This document shows, piece after piece, positions 7,760-15,015 of a stretch of 20,543 nucleotides of DNA (positions are counted from its first letter, which is position 1; the number at the start of each line of letters is the position of its first letter). Location of the stretch: contig BNVT01000010.1 of assembly GCA_025998295.1 (NCBI GenBank), forward strand, positions 1 through 20,543. The letters are read 5' to 3'. Source of the stretch: Endomicrobiia bacterium. GTDB lineage: Bacteria > Elusimicrobiota > Endomicrobiia > Endomicrobiales > Endomicrobiaceae. The translations under genes and the position numbers were made by a program. A model generated the notes under the pieces. It was not told the origin of the DNA, did not search any database, and saw only the letters and a list, made by a program, of their open reading frames with translations.

Positions 7760-8352
7760 TGTTAACTGATCTCATAACAAAATTAAGAGAAATGACAGGC
7801 GCAGGTATAATGGACTGCAGAAATGCATTAAAAGAATCTTGTAACGATATAGACAAAGCATGTCGGTGGCTTAGAGAAAAAGGTATGGTGTCGGCTGTTA
7901 AAAAAGCTGGAAGATCCGCAAGACAGGGGCTGGTTTATTCGTACATACACGGCAATGGCACGCTCGGTGTTTTGGTTGAAGTAGATTGCGAAACAGATTT
8001 CGTGGCAAAAACTGAAGATTATCAGTCATTGGTTAAAGAAATTGCCATGCAGATTGCCGCAATTGCTCCCACTTACGTTTCTCGTGATCAGGTTCCTTTA
8101 AGTATTCTTGAAGCAGAAAAAGAGATTTATAAGGCTCAGCTTAAAGAAGAAGGTAAACCTGAAAAAATGTGGGATAAAATTATTGAAGGCAAAATCGAAA
8201 AATTCTACGGTCAGATATGTTTATACGACCAGATTTATATGAGAGATGCTTCAAGTGATGAAACAATAAAAGATTTAGTAGCAAAAGCTATCGCAAAAAT
8301 AGGCGAGAATATAGTAATAAAAAGATTTGCAAGATTTAAGGTTGGAGAATAG
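7759..8352 (+). CDS. tsf: Elongation factor Ts
   Basis: EF-Ts exchanges GDP for GTP on EF-Tu. The protein is 197 aa, the short form seen for example in Thermus, shorter than the roughly 280 aa of E. coli. Both signatures are visible: LREMTGAGIMDCRNAL at about 10-25 in the N-terminal UBA-like domain, with the EF-Tu contact core, and VEVDCETDFVAKTEDY at about 72-87. The ATG overlaps the rpsB stop by one base, and its ribosome-binding site (AGAAGGAGAA) lies inside the rpsB 3' end. pyrH follows after five bases. The order rpsB-tsf-pyrH-frr is one of the most conserved in bacteria. Confidence 0.97.
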   Translation: MLTDLITKLREMTGAGIMDCRNALKESCNDIDKACRWLREKGMVSAVKKAGRSARQGLVYSYIHGNGTLGVLVEVDCETDFVAKTEDYQSLVKEIAMQIAAIAPTYVSRDQVPLSILEAEKEIYKAQLKEEGKPEKMWDKIIEGKIEKFYGQICLYDQIYMRDASSDETIKDLVAKAIAKIGENIVIKRFARFKVGE

Positions 8353-8357
8353 TAATA

Positions 8358-9074
8358 ATGCGTGCAAGGAGAGTACTTTTAAAGCTTTCTGGAGAATCTC
8401 TCTCCAAGGGTGGCGGTTTGTCGCCAATAAGTGTGAAATGTCTTTCTAGAACTGCAAATGAAATTAGATCTGCTGTTGCAGATGGCAGAACACAGCTTGC
8501 GGTTGTTATTGGTGCAGGTAATCTTTGGAGAGGCGCGGGAAGCAAATTTATAGAAAGGGTAGCCGCCGACCAAATGGGCATACTTGCAACGATTATGAAT
8601 TCTCTTGCTTTAAACGATGCTTTGACAAAAGCCGGTATGCAATCAAAGATTTTTTCAGCAAGTGGCGTGGTAAGTAATTTTGTTGAAAATTTTAACAAAG
8701 AAAAAGTTATAGAATGCATTGAGCGTGGTAATATAATCATTTTTGCAGGCGGTACGGGTAATCCTTTTTTTACAACAGATACAGCTGCTGTTTTAAGAGC
8801 TGCGGAAATAGAGGCCGATGTTTTGCTTAAGGCTACGCAAGTTGATGGTGTCTACGATGCAGATCCTAAAAAAAACAAAGCTGCTGTAAAATTTGACTCT
8901 TTAACTTTTCAGGAAGCCTTGGATAAACGTTTAGAAATAATGGACTTCGAAGCTTTTTCCTTGTGTATGAGGATGAATAGATCTATTACCGTGTTTGATT
9001 TTTATAAAGATAATAATTTGAAGAAAATTTTAGATGGAGAAAAAATAGGCACAATTGTAGGGGGCGTGAAATAA
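8358..9074 (+). CDS. pyrH: Uridylate kinase (UMP kinase)
   Basis: A 238-aa hexameric UMP kinase of the amino-acid-kinase fold that makes UDP from UMP, feeding UTP and CTP synthesis. It begins RRVLLKLSGESLSKGGG, the phosphate-binding segment, followed by AVVIGAGNLWRGAG. FAGGTGNPFFTTDTAAVLRA carries the family TTD motif that contacts substrate, and DGVYDADPKKN matches the conserved VDGVYDxDPxKxxxA region. Length is normal. It sits five bases after tsf, and its TAA stop is immediately followed by the frr ATG, so the genes are translationally coupled. Confidence 0.97.
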   Translation: MRARRVLLKLSGESLSKGGGLSPISVKCLSRTANEIRSAVADGRTQLAVVIGAGNLWRGAGSKFIERVAADQMGILATIMNSLALNDALTKAGMQSKIFSASGVVSNFVENFNKEKVIECIERGNIIIFAGGTGNPFFTTDTAAVLRAAEIEADVLLKATQVDGVYDADPKKNKAAVKFDSLTFQEALDKRLEIMDFEAFSLCMRMNRSITVFDFYKDNNLKKILDGEKIGTIVGGVK

Positions 9075-9635
9075 ATGCAAGCGCAAGGTTTTTTTTCAAC
9101 GTCGGAAGAAGCCATGAAAAAAACTGTAGGTAGGTTAAAAACAGAATTGTCTTCTATAAGAACCGGCAGGGCTAGCAGTTCTGTAACAGATGGTATAAAA
9201 GTTGAGAGTTACGGTTCTGTTATGACTATCAATCAAATTGCGGGCATTAGTATTCCTGATGCAAAAACAATAGAAATAAGACCTTGGGATGTTTCGCAGC
9301 TAGGAGTGATAGAAAAAGCGATACTTAAGGCTGATATTGGAATGACCCCTATAAATGATGGGAAAATTATACGTATTCCAGTTCCTCCTCTTACCGAAGA
9401 GAGAAGAAAGGAAATAGCAAAATCTATAAACAGAATGGCTGAAGATTTTAGAGTTGCCGTAAGAAACGAGAGAAGAAATTTAGTCGAAAATATAAAAAAA
9501 CTTGAAAAAGATAAAGTTATAACAGAGGATGATAAGAAGAAGTTTGAAACTGAAGCTCAAAAAGTTACTGATGGCTATATAAAAAAAATAGATGATGCTA
9601 TAGCTTCAAAAGAAAAAGAAATTATGCAAATATAA
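9075..9635 (+). CDS. frr: Ribosome recycling factor
   Basis: A 186-aa ribosome recycling factor that, with EF-G, splits the post-termination ribosome. The three-helix bundle and beta-alpha-beta head are recognisable from the RTGRASSSVTDGIKVESYGS segment, then INQIAGISIPDAKTIEIRPWD, and IPVPPLTEERRKEIAKSIN. The final helices (NERRNLVENIKKLEKDKVIT, then DAIASKEKEIMQI) are typical. The start ATG directly follows the pyrH stop without any gap. An alternative internal ATG at residue 14 (MKKTVGRLKTELSSIRTGRA) matches the usual family N-terminus slightly better, so the first 13 residues may be an extension. It is the last gene of the rpsB operon. Confidence 0.96.
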   Translation: MQAQGFFSTSEEAMKKTVGRLKTELSSIRTGRASSSVTDGIKVESYGSVMTINQIAGISIPDAKTIEIRPWDVSQLGVIEKAILKADIGMTPINDGKIIRIPVPPLTEERRKEIAKSINRMAEDFRVAVRNERRNLVENIKKLEKDKVITEDDKKKFETEAQKVTDGYIKKIDDAIASKEKEIMQI

Positions 9636-9734
9636 TTAAACTAACACGATAATTTCGCAAAATCTTTAGGCAAAATAAAGCCAAGTTATACCAGATCATT
9701 GGCAGTTGCGGTGTTGCTGTTGTTGCAGAAAGTC

Positions 9735-9750
9735 GTGCCCTTTAGGGCGT
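9735..9750 (+). promoter_or_regulatory. Hairpin in the frr-pheA gap
   Basis: GCCC-TTTA-GGGC (9737-9748) forms a tight hairpin, extendable by two G-U pairs. It lacks a following T run, so it is not an intrinsic terminator. It lies 38 bases before the pheA start, and a role as mRNA stabiliser or attenuator is only a guess. Confidence 0.3.
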
Positions 9751-9786
9751 AGCTGTAAATCTACTTTTATATTTGGAGGGTTTTAC

Positions 9787-10860
9787 ATGGTATCGAAATT
9801 ACAAAAAACAAGACTGTCTATAGACAGAGTTGATAGAGAGATATCAGAACTCATAAATAAAAGAGCAAGACTCGCTTTGGATGCTGCAAAAGCAAAGAAT
9901 AAAATGAGCAAGAATGGTGACGGCATTATGTATGTTCCGTCGAGAGAAAGAGACGTTCTTAAAAATATTTCGTCGGCAAAAAGTGTTTTAGGGGAAGAAT
10001 CTCTTAGATATATATACACCGAAATAATAAGTGCCTGCAGAAATTTGGAAAGTCCTTCAAAAGTGGCATTTTTAGGTCCTTGGGCAACATTCAGTCATCA
10101 AGCCGCAATTAAAAATTTTGGTTCTTCATGTTGTTTTGTGCCTGCGTCAAGTCCTCAAGAAGTTCTTGCTGAAGTTGAAAGTGGTAGGGTAGGTTTTGGT
10201 GTTGTGCCTGTAGAAAATTCAAATGAAGGAACTGTAAACGTTACTTTGGATATGCTTGTTGAAACAGAACTCAAAGTATGTGCTGAGATAAGCTTGAAAA
10301 TAGAGCAGTGTTTTCTTGCAAAAGATCAAAAGTCTAAAATTTTGAGAGTTTATTCTCATCCGCATGCTTTGGGGCAGTGCAGGAATTGGATAACAAAAAA
10401 TTATCCAGATATAGAAGTGATATCTGTTTCTTCAACGGCAGAAGCGGCAAAAATGGTTGCCAAGGAAGATTTTGCGGCAGCGGTAGCATCAGAAGTGGCT
10501 GCAAAAATTTATGATTTGTATATTTTGCAAAAGGGTATACAAGACAGCAGAGAAAATTTTACAAGGTTTTTTGTGATTGGAAAAATTTTGACAGAACCAA
10601 GCAATAATGATAAAACAAGTTTGGTTTTTATAGTTAAAGATAAAGTTGGATCTCTGTATGACGTTCTTAGCATTTTTAGTGAGAATGGTGTAAATTTAAC
10701 AAAAATTGAGTCGCGTCCTACAAAAAAGAAAGCGTGGGAATACATGTTCTTTGTTGATTTTAATGGACATGTTGAAAATCAAAACATAATGAGAACAATA
10801 GAAAATTTAAAACGCAAAAGTATTTTTGTAAAGATTCTAGGTAGCTATCCAAAGGCTTAG
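9787..10860 (+). CDS. pheA: Bifunctional chorismate mutase / prephenate dehydratase
   Basis: A 357-aa P-protein that turns chorismate into prephenate and then phenylpyruvate, the committed phenylalanine branch. Residues 1-90 are an AroQ-type chorismate mutase (LSIDRVDREISELINKRARL). Residues 92-270 are the prephenate dehydratase (VAFLGPWATFSHQAA, VVPVENSNEGTVN), with the catalytic NFTRF at 258-262. Residues 275-350 are an ACT regulatory domain with a GSLYDVL loop at 288-294 and the ESRP motif (308-311) used for phenylalanine binding, so feedback inhibition is expected. The frame is open from 9706, but GGAGG seven bases before the ATG at 9787 fixes this start. A DAHP synthase gene follows 286 bases downstream. 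Confidence 0.95.
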   Translation: MVSKLQKTRLSIDRVDREISELINKRARLALDAAKAKNKMSKNGDGIMYVPSRERDVLKNISSAKSVLGEESLRYIYTEIISACRNLESPSKVAFLGPWATFSHQAAIKNFGSSCCFVPASSPQEVLAEVESGRVGFGVVPVENSNEGTVNVTLDMLVETELKVCAEISLKIEQCFLAKDQKSKILRVYSHPHALGQCRNWITKNYPDIEVISVSSTAEAAKMVAKEDFAAAVASEVAAKIYDLYILQKGIQDSRENFTRFFVIGKILTEPSNNDKTSLVFIVKDKVGSLYDVLSIFSENGVNLTKIESRPTKKKAWEYMFFVDFNGHVENQNIMRTIENLKRKSIFVKILGSYPKA

Positions 10861-11146
10861 CTAAAGCTGAAGGTAAATGAAATAAGAGTGTTCGTAATCT
10901 GTATTACTTGCATTAGCTAAAAAGTAGAGATGTAAAATGTTTGGTAGCTGACGAGAAAACAGTTAAGAAGTACAGCGATCAGCGTTTTTTAAGCTGGCTC
11001 TTGCATGTTGCGCATATTTTTAGTAAACCCAGTCTGTTTTATTTGGTAGATATTTCAAAATATTATGCCTCTTACAAAACAGCCAAAGTTCCCTCTCGGA
11101 AATTTAAAGTAGCAAAGTCTACAACACTTAAGTTAAAGGAGGGATT
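10861..11146 (+). other. Gap between pheA and DAHP synthase gene
   Basis: Within this gap an open frame from 10941 to 11150 could encode 69 residues, lysine- and serine-rich, ending KSTTLKLKEGL. It has no good ribosome-binding site, resembles nothing I know and overlaps the Shine-Dalgarno of the next gene. I regard it as non-coding or a decayed gene. I see no terminator or clear promoter here, so read-through from pheA into the DAHP synthase gene is possible. Confidence 0.35.
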
Positions 11147-12169
11147 GTGATAATAACTTTAAAAAAATCTTCAAAACAAAAAGATGTTATGGCAGTGACG
11201 GATAAAATTAAAGCTTTTGGGTACATGCCTCATGTTTCTGAAGGAAAAGATGTTACCATTATAGGCATGATAGGCGAATATGCAGAAAAGCATAAAGACG
11301 CTTTTGAAGCTATGGATGTAGTTGAACATGTAAGCGAAATTCAACAACCTTACAAACTTGCTTCTAGAGATTTCAAAAAAGAAAATACAATAGTTAAAGT
11401 AAGCAAAAATGTTGAAATTGGTGGTAAAAAAATACACGTTATCGCTGGACCCTGCGCTATCGAAAGCAAAGAGTTGATGTTCAATACTGCTAAAATAGTG
11501 AAAGATGCGGGTGCTAGTATACTTCGCGGTGGAGCGTACAAGCCTAGAAGTTCGCCGTACGCTTTTCAGGGTCTTGGCGAAAGAGGACTAAAGTATCTTA
11601 GAGATTCAAGTTTAAAACTGCATATGCCTACTATTAGTGAGGCTATGACGGTAGAACAAGTTGATCTTTTATCTAAATATTGCGATATTATCCAGCTTGG
11701 CGCGAGAAATATACAAAATTATGATCTTTTGAAAGCTGTTGGAAAACAGAAAAAACCTGTTCTTTTAAAAAGAGGAATGGCTACGACTATAAAAGAACTT
11801 TTATTGTCTGCTGAATATATTTTATCTCAAGGCAATTACAATGTTATTCTCTGCGAAAGAGGAATAAGGACATTTGAAACCGCCACAAGATTTACAATGG
11901 ATTTAAACGCAATTCCTGTTCTTAAAAAACTTTCACATTTACCTGTAGTTTTAGATCCGTCACACGGAATAGGTATAAGAGAACATGTAGGAACAATGGC
12001 TAAAGCATGTATCGCTGTTGGCGCAGATGGTCTTATTATAGAAGTTCATCCACAACCTGAATTGGCGCTTTCAGACGGTCCTCAAAGTTTATTACCTGAT
12101 CAGTTTAAAAATATGATGAAAGAACTCGATTTGATTGCTAAGGCCGTTGGCAGAGAGTTATTGGACTAA
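11147..12169 (+). CDS. aroF: 3-deoxy-7-phosphoheptulonate (DAHP) synthase, type I-beta
   Basis: A 340-aa DAHP synthase that condenses phosphoenolpyruvate and erythrose-4-phosphate, the first shikimate-pathway step. An N-terminal ferredoxin-like regulatory domain (about 1-70) precedes the TIM barrel, the arrangement of the Thermotoga-type enzyme controlled by Tyr/Phe. Metal ligands are visible: Cys103 in AGPCAIES, His273 in LDPSHGIG, Glu299 in LIIEVHPQPE and Asp310 in LSDGPQSL. Other conserved pieces are RGGAYKPRSSPYAFQGLG and PVLLKRGM. The start is GTG at 11147 with AGGAGG four to five bases upstream. Lying 286 bases after pheA on the same strand, it pairs the pathway entry with the phenylalanine branch. 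The symbol could equally be aroG or aroA by other naming schemes. Confidence 0.95.
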   Translation: MIITLKKSSKQKDVMAVTDKIKAFGYMPHVSEGKDVTIIGMIGEYAEKHKDAFEAMDVVEHVSEIQQPYKLASRDFKKENTIVKVSKNVEIGGKKIHVIAGPCAIESKELMFNTAKIVKDAGASILRGGAYKPRSSPYAFQGLGERGLKYLRDSSLKLHMPTISEAMTVEQVDLLSKYCDIIQLGARNIQNYDLLKAVGKQKKPVLLKRGMATTIKELLLSAEYILSQGNYNVILCERGIRTFETATRFTMDLNAIPVLKKLSHLPVVLDPSHGIGIREHVGTMAKACIAVGADGLIIEVHPQPELALSDGPQSLLPDQFKNMMKELDLIAKAVGRELLD

Positions 12170-12774
12170 CATCAACAAAATATAAGTACAGGCCACGGTC
12201 ATGTACGTATGTGATAAGTTAAAATCAAGTACAGCGCAATATATAGTCAAATTACTTTAAATTGTGGTTTCAAAGATGTGTGGGTGAAGTTTGGTATGAA
12301 GGTCTTCTGTTTCTTGCCCGCATAACTAAATCCACTGCAATGCCCCAACTGCAAAGCTGGGGAGAGGTTAGCTCTTGCAAATGTCCCAACCGTAAGGTCG
12401 TGGGAAATACTCCTTTAAATTTCAATTCGCCCAAAATCTTTGACAACATTTCAAATAAATATTTTCAAATATGATTTCTTGCACTTAATTGTTAAACTAT
12501 TGCCCACAAGCGAGCTGTGCACAAACCGCTTAAAGTAGTAGAATTAGGCTGCGGAAATGCTCAAAAGAACAACGGACAGCATAGTGCATAACTATCATTC
12601 TGTAACACCCATAAGTATAGAAAAGCTATATTTGGGAATTTAGAACGTTGTAATAGCCTAATTCAAATAACAAAAGAAATTTAATAACGCTACGAACATA
12701 GAGTTTGAGCAAGAACAATTACAGCTCTTCAATTTCTGCTGCTGATACCGAGCGCGTCTTGCTGTGCGGAGATT
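12170..12774. other. Gene-free stretch with IS-like debris
   Basis: No intact gene. Bases 12236-12320 form a repeat (listed separately). At 12330-12420 two diverged tandem copies of a TGCAATGCCCCAACTGCAAAG-like segment each fold into a small hairpin and, in one frame, read QCPNCK and CKCPN. This is reminiscent of the zinc-finger start of IS1-type transposases. The remaining 12430-12774 shows nothing I can identify. Confidence 0.4.
12236..12320 (-). repeat. Dispersed repeat, probable IS1-like right end (copy A)
   Basis: TATATAGTCAAAT, then AAATTGTG, then a GATGTGTGGGTGAA...TCTTCTGTTTCTTGCC block matches 14595-14690 closely and, in inverted form, 4100-4195. Sharing of both the terminal 25 or so bases and the neighbouring block across three sites suggests the end of one IS family, read on the minus strand here. 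Confidence 0.5.
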
Positions 12775-12916
12775 CATTGGACCTCCTACATAACTAACCT
12801 ACAAAAGTACAATAGAAGTACTATGAAACAAAAAAAGAAAGCAGTTAGGTCAGATGTAATGGATTTAGTATTAATGGGAGTAAAGAAAGCATTTGATAAA
12901 AGAGTCAAGGATAGCA

Positions 12917-12968
12917 AGGAGAGAAGAGAAGAAGAGAAAAGAAGAGAAAAGAAGAGAAAAGAAAAGAT
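12917..12968 (+). repeat. Purine-only short tandem repeat
   Basis: About 50 bases of A and G only, built from imperfect AGAAGAGAAAA-like units, lie inside the transposase pseudogene near its N-terminal coding part. They probably arose by replication slippage. In frame they would encode a Lys/Glu/Arg run. Confidence 0.7.
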
Positions 12969-13069
12969 AGGGCAAGTAGGTGAGCAAAGAGAAAATTGAG
13001 TATAGAAAAGATAGTAAAGATGATGTTTGAATACTTTAGGGCAATACCCGGACGTATTACCAGATAGAA

Positions 13070-13392
13070 GACAGTTACAATACATACTACTAGATTAGAC
13101 ATCCAATGTCAGTAAAAGTTGTGGACAATAGACATAGGGTATTCGAACATATTATCACTTGAACATCCAATGTCAGTAAAAGTTGTGGATATAGACATAG
13201 GGTATTCGAACATATTATCAGACTTTAAGACAGTTACAATACACACTATTAGATTAGACATCCAATGTCAGCAAAAGTTGTGGATATAGACATAAAGTAT
13301 TTGGACATATTATCACTTTAAGACAGTTACAATACATACTACTAGATTAGACATCCAATGTCAGCAAAAGTTGTGGACATAGACATAGGGTA
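13070..13392 (+). repeat. Four tandem copies of a 64-95 bp unit
   Basis: The core ACATCCAATGTCAG(T/C)AAAAG starts at 13099, 13163, 13258 and 13351, so unit lengths are 64, 95 and 93. The longer units also contain GACAGTTACAATACA and ATTAGATTAG. In one frame the unit reads as part of the transposase helix-turn-helix, so a coding segment has been multiplied. Units adjoin without conserved-spacer architecture, so this is not a CRISPR array. Confidence 0.85.
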
Positions 13393-13695
13393 TGTAAGAA
13401 GAAGTATTAACAAGTAGTGGGGAATATGCGAGATGAGAATAGGTATTGTTAAACAAAGCGCTAGAAGTAGAAGTGGCAGTGATTATGCTACAATTAATAC
13501 AAAGACTTCAAAAACAGCGAAAGTGGCAAGCTAAAAGAATAATAGACATACAATAACCGTTGGTAGTAGTGGCAATTAAAGATAAGTAAGTAATATGTGC
13601 ATAGATAATAGGGCAAGGAACGATCTTAGTTTATTTGAAATAGACACTGATTTGTGCAAAGAAAGACAAAAAGACAATAAGATACATGACAGATA

Positions 13696-14088
13696 CAATT
13701 TATTAGGACTTAGGCAAAATACATACAAACACACTAGTTCTAAAAAAAGAGATCAAATAAGCACTTAGAGCTGACAAAAGAAGATAAGAAGTTCAATCAA
13801 AGAAGCACTCAAAAGCTGACAAAAGAAGATAAGGAGTTAAATAGGGAGATTTCATCAGATGATGAGGATTTAGTGAAAAATTCATAGTATACATACGGGC
13901 TTTTAGCACTATTTAGTGTCAATATCTAATACCTTTATACACCTTGATTACTTGTTTCTTAAGGAACAATTTAGTAGGACTTAGACAAAATACATACAAA
14001 CACACTAACCCTAAAAAGAGATCAAAGAAGTACTCAAAGCTGACAAAAGAAGATAAGGAGTTAAATAGAGAGATTTCATCAGATGATT
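13696..14088 (+). repeat. Direct repeats flanking an 80-bp insert
   Basis: Unit A (13696-13863) and unit B (13967-14088) both run from CAATTTA.TAGGACTTAG to AGATTTCATCAGATGAT. Both encode the LTKEDKELNREISS segment of the transposase. Unit A contains an additional internal duplication of CTGACAAAAGAAGATAAG. Between them lies a segment (about 13885-13967) that is also present in the shorter copy at about 160-245. Confidence 0.8.
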
Positions 14089-14246
14089 ATAGTGGAAAAT
14101 GTCGAAGTATTTGTTAAAAGGTTCAAAATAGTCTAAAAAGATAGATATAGTAATTACAAAAGACCTTTTGGACTGCGATTTAACTCCAAGTTGCAGTTAT
14201 TTGTAACTCTAAAATTTAATACTTATGTTGTGCGGGAGGTCTAATG

Positions 14247-14318
14247 CATTTCCTATTTACTCCCCCCCCTTTTTTTTATAAGTCTTTTTGTTCTTTTTTC
14301 GAAAAGGCGGCTAAATTA
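14247..14318. other. C8-T8 homopolymer tract beside tRNA-Ser
   Basis: Just outside the IS right end the plus strand has eight C followed by eight T (14262-14277), then T-rich DNA up to the 3' end of tRNA-Ser. No gene is visible. No convincing intrinsic terminator for the tRNA is seen, only a weak CTTTTCG/AAAAAAG pairing. Confidence 0.5.
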
Positions 14319-14405
14319 GGAGAGGGAGGGATTTGAACCCTCGATACGGTTTCCCGTATATTAGTTTTCGAGACTAACTCCTTCAGCCAGCTCGGACACC
14401 TCTCC
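14319..14405 (-). tRNA. tRNA-Ser (anticodon CGA)
   Basis: An 87-nt cloverleaf on the minus strand. The acceptor is GGAGAGG/CCTCTCC. The anticodon stem TTAGT/ACTAA holds loop CTCGAAA, giving anticodon CGA, which reads UCG. A long variable arm TACGG-GAAA-CCGTA marks a class II serine tRNA, and the T arm is GAGGG-TTCAAAT-CCCTC. CCA is not encoded. The base after the acceptor is T (then AAT), so the discriminator would be U rather than the usual G. Sequence and arms otherwise resemble E. coli tRNA-Ser strongly. Confidence 0.95.
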
Positions 14406-14594
14406 ACTATCTTCTAAGTTATAAAGCTAAAAAACCAAACTTTATCTTATGCAGTAATGTGACAAAGAAAAAGTACAAGCAACAAATAACTGGGTCTCCA
14501 TAAAACCTGTGGTTTTTGCAGATTATCGTGCTTAACTTTAGTATCTTGTCGTAAAAATAACCATCAAGTACTTAAAAAGGCATGGAGTTTTCCC

Positions 14595-14690
14595 GATTTA
14601 TAATACAAATTACTTTAAATTGTGCCATATTGTATTGTAGCTTAAAAGATGTGGGTGAACTTGGTGTAAAATCTTCTGTTTCTTGCCATC
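14595..14690 (-). repeat. Dispersed repeat, probable IS1-like right end (copy B)
   Basis: CAAATTACTTTAAATTGTG is identical to 12249-12267, followed by a variable stretch and then GATGTGGGTGAA...AATCTTCTGTTTCTTGCC as in copy A. Read on the minus strand it could be the end of a transposase gene, but no frame remains open. Bases 14700-14870 hold nothing I can name with confidence. Confidence 0.5.
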
Positions 14691-14874
14691 CTTTTTTAAC
14701 AAAAGTTACCTTATCTTGTCTACTCCCACATTGTTTGTATACATCTGCAATGCAATGGTCGTTATTCGTCGTTTGGGTTCAGAATTCGTAGGTTTCTGTC
14801 TAAACTGGCACACATGCTCGCATGAATTGCAGGGACGCCAACTTTTCGACTGAGTAACCCCTGCCAACCACTCT

Positions 14875-15015
14875 TCAAGGTTCACCGCTTCCAGCCACTC
14901 CGACCCGCCATAACCAACCATACAGCCACTTCCACCCGCCATCCTCAGACCTCAGCCATGTCTCTCCATCAGGCGATCTCAGCCACACCCACCCACACCA
15001 TGTGACCTTTTCCAT
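14875..15015 (-). other. Out-of-frame Trp-rich reading frame in GC-rich DNA
   Basis: On the minus strand a 46-residue open frame from ATG 15015 to TGA 14875 reads through two related units, GWVWLRSPDGETWLRSEDG and GWKWLYGWLW, with eight tryptophans. It overlaps the 3' end of the lipoprotein gene in a different frame. The DNA is conspicuously G-rich on this strand, unlike its surroundings, and includes an ATGGCGGGT(G/C)GGA/GAGTGGCTG direct repeat. It may be the original C-terminal part of the lipoprotein, displaced by a frameshift. Confidence 0.4.

Larger units (their letters stand above)
12823..14244 (+). pseudogene. IS5-family (DDE_Tnp_4) transposase pseudogene
   Basis: The frame opens at ATG 12823 as MKQKKKAVRSDVMDLVLMGV, 48 bases inside the left terminal repeat, and breaks after a purine-rich expansion. 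With shifting frames one can follow the family order: LSIEKIVKMMFEYFRA, a helix-turn-helix region (SNVSKSCGYRH, several copies) and the first catalytic region (VEVAVI then DAT by frame shift). After these come a K.NRHTI block, RNDLSLFEIDTDL (equivalent of the HDF.LF region), LTKEDKELNREISS, VENVEVFVKRFKIV and YKRPFGLRFNL. A stop at 14242-14244 lies inside the right terminal repeat. Many stops and duplications exclude activity. The family assignment comes from the order of recognisable blocks. Confidence 0.72.
12775..14246 (+). mobile_element. Decayed IS5-family insertion sequence with both ends
   Basis: A roughly 1.47-kb element bounded by imperfect inverted repeats. The left end is CATTGGACCTCCTACATAAC (12775-12794) and the right end, read on the minus strand, is CATTAGACCTCCCGCACAAC (14246-14227). 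GACCTCC-type ends with AACTAA following are typical of the IS1031/IS427 side of the IS5 family, and the encoded pseudogene agrees. No matching target duplication can be seen. A shorter copy lies at 1-378. Internal tandem duplications enlarge it beyond the usual length of about 0.85-1.2 kb. Confidence 0.75.

Noticed and set aside
10941..11150. A 69-residue reading frame between pheA and the DAHP synthase gene
   Set aside because: It has no Shine-Dalgarno, overlaps the next gene's start signal and has no recognisable motif.
12530..12560. Methyltransferase-like VVELGCGNAQ reading
   Set aside because: It is an isolated SAM-motif look-alike of ten residues with stops on both sides. The rest of a methyltransferase is absent.
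13100..13260. Actin-like ParM start (VVDIDIGYSN)
   Set aside because: The short match arises from one frame of the tandem repeat and no further actin motifs follow. The IS5-family context explains the region better.
13070..13392. CRISPR-like array
   Set aside because: Unit sizes vary (64, 95, 93), there are no unique spacers of constant length, whole units are similar, and the sequence reads as duplicated transposase DNA. No cas genes are nearby.
14706..14942. A 78-residue minus-strand reading frame (MAGGSGCMVGYGG...)
   Set aside because: It is open mainly because of GC-rich repeats, has no ribosome-binding site and runs into an IS-like end. A CNSCEHVC stretch hints at a zinc finger, but not enough to call a gene.
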